Shown here in pieces: positions 1-5,278 of a stretch of 9,983 bases of DNA. Location: the NCBI GenBank assembly GCA_031290695.1, contig JAITNB010000005.1, positions 1 to 9,983 of the forward strand, in the 5' to 3' direction. The stretch comes from Coriobacteriales bacterium. Its GTDB lineage: Bacteria; Actinomycetota; Coriobacteriia; Coriobacteriales; UBA8131. A program made the translations under genes and the position numbers. How positions within the stretch are numbered: the first letter of the stretch is position 1; every line of letters starts with the position of its first letter. A model generated the notes under the pieces. That model did no database searches. It was not told the origin of the DNA and saw only the letters and a program-made list of their open reading frames with translations.

Positions 1-228
1 TTCCTGGCCTTCACCGAGCTCGTCGGCGGCCTGATGGTGGTACGCATCATCCACTACTTCCTCATGTGGGTGTTCATCCTCTTCATGTTCATCCATGTCT
101 ACCTGGCCAACATCGAGGGCATCTCTCCCACCAAGCTCATGTTTGCCTGGAAGGAGCATGGCGGCCTCGTCTACGACCCCGACATCCACAACATAGTGGG
201 CGAAGACAGCCTCAGCGACAAGCATTAA
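1..228 (+). CDS. hyaC: Ni/Fe-hydrogenase b-type cytochrome subunit, C-terminal part (hyaC-like)
   Basis: This is the last 75 codons of a gene that begins before the window; the reading frame is open from base 1 to a TAA at 226-228. The family is the membrane cytochrome b that anchors an uptake [NiFe]-hydrogenase and passes electrons from H2 to the quinone pool. Visible are a transmembrane helix, RIIHYFLMWVFILFMFIHVY, with two histidines of the kind that ligate heme in HyaC, and then the usual hydrophilic tail with the motif KLMFAWKEHGG. An internal ATG at 34 is not the real start because the homology runs upstream of it. A hydrogenase maturation protease lies 212 bp downstream on the same strand, which supports a hya-type operon whose structural subunits lie off the left edge. 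The N-terminal helices cannot be checked. Confidence 0.88.
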   Translation, partial: FLAFTELVGGLMVVRIIHYFLMWVFILFMFIHVYLANIEGISPTKLMFAWKEHGGLVYDPDIHNIVGEDSLSDKH

Positions 229-251
229 CCGGTTTCACAAGTGGTATCCTA

Positions 252-279
252 CAGAGGCATCGCACCTGCGGTGCCTCTG
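252..279 (+). other. Intercistronic stem-loop between hyaC and hyaD
   Basis: An inverted repeat begins 23 bases after the hyaC stop. The arm CAGAGGCATCGCA pairs with TGCGGTGCCTCTG, 12 Watson-Crick pairs plus one G-U, with a very short CC apex, so the top pairs would open in practice. No T-tract follows, so it is not a canonical intrinsic terminator. It may stabilise the 3' end of the upstream hydrogenase transcript or attenuate hyaD. Function is inferred only. Confidence 0.5.
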
Positions 280-292
280 CTCGTATTCACCC

Positions 293-356
293 CCTTGGAG
301 CGTAAAAGCTTGGAGCACTGCCATTCTTGGGACACAAAAACTCGAAGCACTGTCAT
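293..356. repeat. Two tandem 32-bp repeat units upstream of hyaD
   Basis: Unit 1 (293-324) and unit 2 (325-356) align without gaps at 23 of 32 positions. A third, partial unit starts at 357: CCTTGGAGCGTA at 293-304 recurs exactly at 357-368, two periods later. All nine differences between units 1 and 2 are transitions. It lies in the 212-bp gap between hyaC and hyaD. No function is known to me. Confidence 0.6.
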
Positions 357-418
357 CCTTGGAGCGTAGCTCCGAGGATCCATGTGGCAAGCCACATCAT
401 AAACAAGGCGCGTAGCGC
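355..418. repeat. Cluster of three small palindromes upstream of hyaD
   Basis: Three inverted repeats follow one another. At 355-379 the arm ATCCTTGGAGC is separated by GTA from GCTCCGAGGAT (one mismatch). At 382-397 ATGTGGC-AA-GCCACAT is perfect. At 408-418 GCGC-GTA-GCGC is perfect. They end 22 bases before the hyaD start codon and so would lie in the leader of the hyaD mRNA. They look like a REP-type intergenic element. Whether they act on expression cannot be read from the sequence. Confidence 0.5.
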
Positions 419-440
419 ATCATTGTCTTTGGAGAAGCCC

Positions 441-974
441 GTGTCAAAAAATGAACGCATAGCTATCCTCTGCATCGGCAACATCCTCATGCTTGACGAG
501 GGCGTAGGACCCCGCGTTGCCCAGGAACTTCTCCAGAACTTTATATTTCCAAATGAAATAGCAATTTTAGACCGCGGCACGATGGGTATGGGCCTGCTCG
601 CGGAGTTCAAGCATTACGACACCATCCTCGTCGTCGATGCGGTTGACAACACCGGCGAGCCCCCCGGCACCGTCGTGGCCTTCGCCCCCGAGGATATCGC
701 CCCCTACGCCACTTTCCACTCCGCGCACGACACCCGCTTCATCGACGTCCTCGAGGCCGCCGCCCTGCTCGGCTATACTCCCCACGGCCACTGCATGGGC
801 GTCCAGGTCGAGAACATGGCCCCCGCACACTACACCATCGGCCTCACCCCTCAGGTGGACGCCGCCCTCCCGCTCATGGTGTACCATATCCTCACCTTCC
901 TCGCCGCGCGCGGTGTAGAGGTCATCGACCAGAAGACAGGAGCCCCATGGGACGGCACAACGGTAGAGCTATGA
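441..974 (+). CDS. hyaD: [NiFe]-hydrogenase maturation protease (HyaD/HybD family)
   Basis: This encodes the cytoplasmic endopeptidase that removes the C-terminal extension of the hydrogenase large subunit once nickel is inserted. I choose the GTG at 441: GGAG at 431-434 lies six bases upstream and the protein then starts just before the conserved first strand. The frame is open further upstream to an ATG at 327, but that stretch is repeat sequence with no similarity to the family. The 177-aa product fits the family's usual size of about 160-190. Motifs are IGNILMLDEGVG (residues 12-23, nickel ligand Glu20), LVVDAVD (Asp66) and SAHDTRFIDVL (His96), matching the Glu16/Asp62/His93 triad of E. 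coli HybD; His93 of this protein is a less likely third ligand. The stop overlaps the next gene, so the two are translationally linked. Confidence 0.9.
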   Translation: MSKNERIAILCIGNILMLDEGVGPRVAQELLQNFIFPNEIAILDRGTMGMGLLAEFKHYDTILVVDAVDNTGEPPGTVVAFAPEDIAPYATFHSAHDTRFIDVLEAAALLGYTPHGHCMGVQVENMAPAHYTIGLTPQVDAALPLMVYHILTFLAARGVEVIDQKTGAPWDGTTVEL

Positions 975-1396
975 CGGATAAGCCCGCAGATGGCCCGGAC
1001 CTGCAAGCAATCCTTGCAGAGGAGATCAAGCTACTGCCCCGCATCTCCCTTGGCGCGCTCTTCATGCCCGCCATCTGGGGCCCTGCGCACGGCTATTGGG
1101 TGACCATCCTGTTCTACCCCATCTGGCTCTTTGCCGACAACTGCTTCATCAGCGCCTACCTCTACGGCGGCCTCGCCATCCCGCTTGCCATCGCAACAGG
1201 CATCGGCACCGCAGCCGTGACCATCGGCTTCGCCCTCACCGCCGGCCCCCACGCCTGGATGCGCGTCGCCAGCCGCATCCGCCTCGACCGCTACCTCAAA
1301 CGCGAGAAAATCTGGGCGGTAGCCAGCGCCCTCATAGCCCTCGCCTTCTTCGCCTTCGCCACCTGGTACAACTTGGCCTATCGGCTCGTGGCATAG
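947..1396 (+). CDS. Small multi-spanning membrane protein of unknown function in the hydrogenase cluster
   Basis: The product of 149 aa is not recognised. A hydrophilic N-terminus of about 30 residues is followed by hydrophobic stretches at roughly 34-62, 72-98 and 123-142, so three or four membrane helices. The first carries a striking aromatic motif, MPAIWGPAHGYWVTILFYPIW. Between the second and last hydrophobic parts lies a basic segment (RVASRIRLDRYLKREK), likely cytoplasmic. Two starts are possible: ATG 947, preceded by AGGAG at 938-942, or ATG 971, which forms an ATGA overlap with the hyaD stop. Either way it is translationally coupled to hyaD, so a role tied to hydrogenase assembly or membrane attachment is plausible but only inferred from position. 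The aromatic motif loosely recalls small membrane proteins of the DUF2628 type; I cannot confirm that. Confidence 0.75.
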   Translation: MGRHNGRAMTDKPADGPDLQAILAEEIKLLPRISLGALFMPAIWGPAHGYWVTILFYPIWLFADNCFISAYLYGGLAIPLAIATGIGTAAVTIGFALTAGPHAWMRVASRIRLDRYLKREKIWAVASALIALAFFAFATWYNLAYRLVA

Positions 1397-1419
1397 GCGC
1401 TTGGGCACAAATCGCGAAG

Positions 1420-1506
1420 TAAGCATCCCCTGCAACACGAGTTTGCGCGCCGGGGTCGAGCTACTGGGGCTGCTCGCCCTAGGCATCCCCTGCAACACAG
1501 GCTTGC
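1420..1506. repeat. 27-bp direct repeat, two copies 60 bp apart
   Basis: Copies lie at 1420-1446 and 1480-1506 and share 23 of 27 bases, including the identical core GCATCCCCTGCAACAC at 1423-1438 and 1483-1498. The four differences are all transitions. The repeat fills the 111-bp gap between the convergent membrane-protein gene and nth, and the second copy ends two bases before the nth stop codon. Confidence 0.65.
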
Positions 1507-1517
1507 GCTAGCAAGCC
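1500..1517. terminator. Stem-loop at the 3' end of nth
   Basis: GGCTTGC (1500-1506) and GCAAGCC (1511-1517) form a perfect 7-bp stem with the four-base loop GCTA. The nth stop codon (1508-1510 on the - strand) falls in the loop. It sits between convergent genes, where a bidirectional terminator is expected, but there is no T-run on either side, so a termination role is uncertain. Confidence 0.4.
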
Positions 1518-2167
1518 CCGGCACTACTGCTCGGACACAGGTCTCCCAGCGCGCACTCGCCGCAGCGGGGCTTACGGGCGATGCACACCTCGCGGCCAAA
1601 GAGCACCCACTGGTGGTTCACCGGTCCCCAATATTCGCGTGGGTACAACGCCAACAGGTCTTGCTCCACCTTGCTGGGCGTGCTGGCTGTCGAGAAGCGC
1701 AGCTTGTGTGCGATGCGAAACACGTGGGTGTCCACTGCGATGCCCTCGACGATGCCAAAGCCGTTGTTGAGCACGATGTTGGCCGTCTTGCGCCCCACGC
1801 CGGGCAACTGTTGCAGTTCCTCCATAGTGTGCGGCACCTCGCCGCCAAACCGGGTGAGTATCATCTGCGCACAGGCAACGCAGTTGCGCGCCTTAACGTG
1901 AAAGAAGCCTATGGTGCGTATGACCTTCTCGACCTCCAGCGGGCTGGCCTCGGCCATCGCCACCGGGTTTGGCCAGCGGTCAAACAACTCGCCTGTCACC
2001 TTGTTTACGGCGACGTCGGTAGTCTGGGCGCTCAAAAGCACCGCAATGGTAAGCGTAAACGGGTCACGGTAATGCAGCGCGCACTCCGCTTGCGGGTAGC
2101 GCTCCTCCATCCGCGCCGCTACCGCAAGGGCGCGCTCCCGCTTGGCGGTCTTCGATTCACGTGGCAT
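1508..2167 (-). CDS. nth: Endonuclease III (DNA glycosylase/AP lyase)
   Basis: This is the base-excision repair enzyme that removes oxidised pyrimidines and cleaves at the abasic site. The 219-aa length is normal. The helix-hairpin-helix motif LPGVGRKTANIVL is at 121-133 and contains catalytic Lys127 (Lys120 of E. coli Nth). The catalytic aspartate is Asp146 in VDTHVFRIAHKL (Asp138 in E. coli). The C-terminal [4Fe-4S] loop has the exact spacing C-x6-C-x2-C-x5-C (Cys195, 202, 205, 211). The start is ATG 2167, preceded by AGGAGG at 2172-2177, four bases away. It begins 44 bp after the hipA stop on the same strand with no terminator visible between them, so it is probably transcribed with hipBA. 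All catalytic and cluster residues are present. Confidence 0.96.
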   Translation of the reverse strand: MPRESKTAKRERALAVAARMEERYPQAECALHYRDPFTLTIAVLLSAQTTDVAVNKVTGELFDRWPNPVAMAEASPLEVEKVIRTIGFFHVKARNCVACAQMILTRFGGEVPHTMEELQQLPGVGRKTANIVLNNGFGIVEGIAVDTHVFRIAHKLRFSTASTPSKVEQDLLALYPREYWGPVNHQWVLFGREVCIARKPRCGECALGDLCPSSSAGAC

Positions 2168-2211
2168 ATAACCTCCTCAGACTTCATGAAAGCGTGATGT
2201 GACTGTATTCA

Positions 2212-3390
2212 TCAATTTATCCAGGTTTTGAGTGCTTGCGTTCCCTCTTGCACAACTTGTGCCGTGACGTGGGCTTCTTTTTGGGAAAGGCCGGCCTTAT
2301 CCGCAACTTTAAGGAGGTCATCGAGGGTGATGTCGGTGCCTTTGCCGTTGATAGTGGTGGCGTGTTCTCCGCGCATGCCGGGGTTATACGTGAGGTCGTA
2401 GGCAGGGGACAGGTGCCAGCGGTTGGTGGTGGGATCGTGGAGGTAGGAGAAGTTGCGGGCGTGGTCGTCGCGGTTGTGGGCAAAGACGTTGAAACACATG
2501 ATGCGATAGAGTTTGAGGGCCTCGTCGTAGTCGTTACTGAGCTTGAGGGTGAGAAGCATGAGGGTGTGATAGTCGAGGTTGGGGATGCGGTGCGAAGTTT
2601 CGAGGAGGGCTCCGGCACAGACGGTATGAATGCGGGTTGCGGAGACCTGGGAGGCGGTGGGGAGGCGGTCAAAGCGCCGTACGCCAAAGTAGCCCTCGCA
2701 ACGGGTTGAGGGGAACAGCCTGACTTTGGGAACGTCGATACCGCATTGTTGCGCGGCGAGTGCGTATTCGTATTCCATCTTGCCTACGTTGGGGCGGTCA
2801 TGTGAGGAGGGAAACTTGATAAGCCAGTCCTCGCCCTCGTAGGTGGTAAGTATCTTGGGACGCGCACCACCCGACGAGCCGCCCAACCTAAAGAGCTCGT
2901 CAAGGTTCTCGCTGGTGTTGGAGTTGAGGATACGGGCGCACTCTACCGCCAACGTATCGAGGCCGCTGAGGCTGAGTGCCTGGGTGGTTTCAAGGGTCGT
3001 CTGGGGCTCGTAGGTGAGCGCACCCATGCCCGACGCGCCAACGATGGAGAGTCGCGTAAGCGGGTGTATGGTTACAGGGTCATACCCCTTGCTTTGCAGC
3101 AGATGGTCAACAAGCAGCCGGCCCCACCCGTCGGGGAGGCTGTTGTCAAAGACCCCGTGAAGCCCCTCAAAGGGCAGGTACTTGGGGATAAACACACGCT
3201 TCTCCAAAGGGAGGCTGAGGGGGCTTATTGAGAAGCCGCGTGCCAACCACTCGTCGCCGTACTCGAAGGCAACGGTTTCTTCTTGCGTTTGCGCGAGGGT
3301 GCCAACGAGTACATCATTGTACAAGACGCGCAGGTTTCCTGGTTGCGGCAGGGTTTGGCTGGTATGGGCGACACTAGCGGCCTTGCTCAT
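2212..3390 (-). CDS. hipA: HipA-family serine/threonine kinase toxin
   Basis: HipA kinases are the toxins of type II HipBA systems; the E. coli enzyme phosphorylates glutamyl-tRNA synthetase and causes growth arrest and persistence. This 392-aa protein has the HipA N-terminal domain (about 20-130, with the motif HGVFDNSLPDGWGRLL) and the C-terminal kinase fold. The glycine/serine loop RLGGSSGGARPK (168-179) corresponds to the VAGAQEK region of E. coli HipA, where autophosphorylation occurs. Lys192 in WLIKF is the likely ATP lysine, Asp308 in NRDDHARN the catalytic base, and Asp332 in SPAYDLTYNPG the metal ligand. No key residue is missing, so it should be active. I choose ATG 3390, with AGGTG at 3395-3399 upstream, rather than TTG 3393. 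It overlaps the antitoxin gene by 17 bp. Its real target is unknown. Confidence 0.92.
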   Translation of the reverse strand: MSKAASVAHTSQTLPQPGNLRVLYNDVLVGTLAQTQEETVAFEYGDEWLARGFSISPLSLPLEKRVFIPKYLPFEGLHGVFDNSLPDGWGRLLVDHLLQSKGYDPVTIHPLTRLSIVGASGMGALTYEPQTTLETTQALSLSGLDTLAVECARILNSNTSENLDELFRLGGSSGGARPKILTTYEGEDWLIKFPSSHDRPNVGKMEYEYALAAQQCGIDVPKVRLFPSTRCEGYFGVRRFDRLPTASQVSATRIHTVCAGALLETSHRIPNLDYHTLMLLTLKLSNDYDEALKLYRIMCFNVFAHNRDDHARNFSYLHDPTTNRWHLSPAYDLTYNPGMRGEHATTINGKGTDITLDDLLKVADKAGLSQKEAHVTAQVVQEGTQALKTWIN

Positions 3391-3661
3391 CAATCACCTC
3401 TTGGATCGAACGGTAGTGCTTGCGCACAAACAGCGCGGCAAAGTCATCCTCGCAGTCCAGAGCGATGGCGATCTTAATGAGGGATACAAGCGATATCTCG
3501 TGCCGGTTCTCGAAGCGTTTGAGTGAGCCGAGGCTCACGCCAGAGCGTTTCGCGAGTTCCTGCTGCGAAAGCTTGTGCTCCTTGCGTCGTTTGCGCACGT
3601 TGGCTGCAATCTCCTGCGCAATCTCCGGTGGGGTCTGTTGTTCAAGGTTAAATGTTTTCAT
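3374..3661 (-). CDS. hipB: HipB-type XRE-family antitoxin / transcriptional repressor
   Basis: A 95-aa DNA-binding protein, expected to neutralise the adjacent HipA kinase and repress the shared promoter. The helix-turn-helix spans about residues 22-73, with the typical sequence LSQQELAKRSGVSLGSLKRFEN followed by ISLVSLIKIAIAL. The frame allows ATG 3670 (98 aa), but a strong promoter match places the transcription start at about 3662, downstream of that ATG, so ATG 3661 is preferred. It has GAGAG just upstream and may be read from a leaderless or nearly leaderless mRNA. The 3' end overlaps hipA by 17 bp, the standard antitoxin-first arrangement. The short C-terminal tail after the HTH (FVRKHYRSIQEVIDEQGR) may contact HipA; that is inferred. 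Confidence 0.9.
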   Translation of the reverse strand: MKTFNLEQQTPPEIAQEIAANVRKRRKEHKLSQQELAKRSGVSLGSLKRFENRHEISLVSLIKIAIALDCEDDFAALFVRKHYRSIQEVIDEQGR

Positions 3662-3668
3662 GGCTCTC

Positions 3669-3697
3669 ATTTTAGTTAATTATGGCGTATTTATCAA
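3669..3697 (-). promoter_or_regulatory. Predicted sigma70-type promoter of hipBA
   Basis: On the - strand, TTGATA (3697-3692) is followed after exactly 17 bases by TAAAAT (3674-3669). This is a close match to the housekeeping -35/-10 consensus. The start of transcription would fall at about 3662, one base before the preferred hipB ATG. Confidence 0.6.
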
Positions 3698-3702
3698 TAA
3701 AT
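3689..3702. promoter_or_regulatory. Candidate HipB operator
   Basis: A perfect 6-2-6 inverted repeat, ATTTAT-CA-ATAAAT, covers the -35 box of the predicted hipBA promoter. Autorepression by HipB-type proteins at palindromes over their own promoter is well known, so this is the obvious candidate site. An AT-rich palindrome could also arise by chance in this AT-rich island. Confidence 0.4.
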
Positions 3703-3851
3703 GAATACTATTTTATCTATAAGCAACTGCTTGTGCGTTACATTTGGTTACCGTTCTGAGCAAGTGTGTGCAAAAAGGTCCTCACAGTACCCTTCTTGCA
3801 TTTTGCCCCCCACAGGCGTACCGTTTTACCAACAAGAAGAGAGGACTCCCC

Positions 3852-5036
3852 ATGCAATACCGCGACGACCCCAAGTCCCACAACCCGCTTTCCATCCTTG
3901 GTCTCGGCTGTATGCGCTTCCCGCGTGGGCTCACCTCCATTGACGAGAAGGCCTCCGAACAGCTCGTCCTCGCCGCCATCGAAGGCGGCATCAACTACTT
4001 CGACACCGCCTATATCTACGGCGGCAGCGAGGAGGTCGTTGGCCGTATCCTCGCCAAAAACCAGCTACGTAGCACAATCAACCTCGCCACCAAACTTCCC
4101 ATCTCCAATTGCAAGACCCCCGAGGACTTCGACCGCTTCTTCGCCATCCAGCTCGAACGTCTCCAAACCACCTGGATCGACTACTACCTTATGCACAACG
4201 TCTCTTCCGTTGCGCAATGGGAGCGCTTGTGCGACTTGGGGATCGAGGACTGGCTCGTCCGCAAGCAGCAGGAAGGTGCCATCAAACGCGTGGGCTTCTC
4301 CTTTCACGGCGCCCAAGACCAGTTTCTGGCCCTCCTTGACGTCCGCGACTGGGACTTCTGCCAGATCCAGTACAACTACGTCAACACAAACTACCAGGCC
4401 GGTGCAGCAGGCCTTAAAAAAGCTGCGGATAAGAACATGCCGGTCATCATCATGGAGCCCCTCCTGGGCGGCAAGCTCGCAACGGGCCTGCCCAGGAAGG
4501 CGCAAGCGTTGCTGCACGAAGTCGACCCCACCTCCACCCCGGCAGCCCAGGCGTTGCGGTGGCTCTGGAACCAACCGGAGACCACGGTCGTCCTCTCGGG
4601 CATGAGTAGCATGGCCCAGCTCGCCGAGAACCTCGCGGTTGCACGCGATGCCGTCCCTGGCATACTTACTGCAAGTGACCTCAAGGCCTTCAACAACGTG
4701 GTCGCCGCTTTTGAGGAGTCCTACCGCGTGCCCTGCACCGGCTGCAACTACTGTATGCCCTGTCCCAATAAGGTCAACATACCTGCCTGTTTTGCCGCCT
4801 ACAATATGTCCTACACCGTGGGTTTGGTATCTGGCCTGCAACTCTACCTCACAAGCGTTGGCATGGGTGACCCCGCCAAGAACACCGGCCCCGGCCGCTG
4901 CATCAAATGCGGCAAATGCGAGCAACACTGCCCCCAGCACATCCCCGTCATCACCTCCCTCGAATCGGTGAAGAAGCGCCTTGAGCCCTTCTGGCTCCGC
5001 GCCGCACTCGCCGTATACATGAAGCTACGGGGTTAG
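3852..5036 (+). CDS. Aldo/keto reductase with two C-terminal Fe-S cluster motifs (COG1453 type)
   Basis: A 394-aa cytoplasmic oxidoreductase. Residues 1-280 form the aldo/keto reductase barrel with the complete tetrad Asp51, Tyr56, Lys81 and His115 (motifs FDTAYIYGGSE, ATKLP, YYLMHN), matching Asp50/Tyr55/Lys84/His117 of the family. The C-terminal part holds two ferredoxin-like cysteine sets: C295-x2-C-x2-C-x2-C304 followed by Pro, and C350-x2-C-x2-C-x3-C360 followed by Pro. It should therefore couple a carbonyl reduction to Fe-S electron transfer; the substrate is not known. Such proteins are common in anaerobes. The frame is open from 3744, but ATG 3852 is chosen because AGGA (3842-3845) lies six bases upstream and homology starts there. 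It is divergent from hipBA and has no gene close behind it. Confidence 0.92.
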   Translation: MQYRDDPKSHNPLSILGLGCMRFPRGLTSIDEKASEQLVLAAIEGGINYFDTAYIYGGSEEVVGRILAKNQLRSTINLATKLPISNCKTPEDFDRFFAIQLERLQTTWIDYYLMHNVSSVAQWERLCDLGIEDWLVRKQQEGAIKRVGFSFHGAQDQFLALLDVRDWDFCQIQYNYVNTNYQAGAAGLKKAADKNMPVIIMEPLLGGKLATGLPRKAQALLHEVDPTSTPAAQALRWLWNQPETTVVLSGMSSMAQLAENLAVARDAVPGILTASDLKAFNNVVAAFEESYRVPCTGCNYCMPCPNKVNIPACFAAYNMSYTVGLVSGLQLYLTSVGMGDPAKNTGPGRCIKCGKCEQHCPQHIPVITSLESVKKRLEPFWLRAALAVYMKLRG

Positions 5037-5061
5037 AAACACTGCTAAAACTCGGGTTGAA

Positions 5062-5115
5062 TGCCATCCGAAGTGCAACGTGCCATTCGAAGCGCAAAAG
5101 ACAGAGTAAGTGCAA
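5062..5115. repeat. Three head-to-tail copies of a 17-bp motif, about 19-bp period
   Basis: Copies start at 5062 (TGCCATCCGAAGTGCAA), 5081 (TGCCATTCGAAGCGCAA, 15 of 17 identical to the first) and, more degenerate, 5099 (AGACAGAGTAAGTGCAA). They begin 26 bases after the reductase stop codon. The motif is one arm of the palindromic repeats at 5152-5188 and 9938-9976. Confidence 0.55.
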
Positions 5116-5120
5116 GTAAT

Positions 5121-5146
5121 CCCCTGTCTTTGGGCAACGACAGGGG
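5121..5146. terminator. Stem-loop downstream of the aldo/keto reductase
   Basis: CCCCTGTC (5121-5128) pairs perfectly with GACAGGGG (5139-5146) around a 10-base loop. It lies 84 bases after the reductase stop and 188 bases after the convergent IS30 stop. No T-tract is present, so it is at best a weak terminator or an mRNA 3'-end stabiliser. Confidence 0.4.
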
Positions 5147-5151
5147 TTCCG

Positions 5152-5188
5152 TGCCAGAGTAACTGCAAATATTGCTGTAAGAACTGGC
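5152..5188. repeat. Imperfect palindromic repeat, copy 1
   Basis: Left arm TGCCAGAGTAACTGCAA (5152-5168), spacer ATA, right arm TTGCTGTAAGAACTGGC (5172-5188). The inner seven bases of each arm pair with one mismatch, and the outer GCCAG/CTGGC pair with a one-base slip. The left arm is shared with a second palindrome at 9938-9976 (16 of 18 bases including the following A), so it is a repeated element. Confidence 0.55.
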
Positions 5189-5278
5189 GGATTTGGGCGT
5201 GATGATCCAGGCCCTTGTCACCAGCTGTGCCACACTGAGTGCAAGGGGCCTGCAAGAAGGCTTTTGCCGCCTCCGGCA

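Noticed and set aside
327..440. Longer N-terminus for the hydrogenase protease from ATG 327
   Set aside because: This stretch is tandem-repeat and palindrome sequence with no family similarity, and GTG 441 has a good ribosome site.
2212..3661. New toxin-antitoxin or defence system
   Set aside because: Gene order, overlap and motifs are those of the known HipBA family; only the link to nth is unusual.
4065..4940. Long open frame on the - strand inside the aldo/keto reductase gene (291 codons)
   Set aside because: The opposite strand encodes a protein with complete catalytic and Fe-S motifs; the antisense translation is glycine/alanine/valine-rich with no domain. It is a GC-skewed shadow.
5062..5115. 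CRISPR-like array
   Set aside because: The 17-bp motif repeats directly with 1-2 bp gaps, has no spacers and no cas genes nearby.
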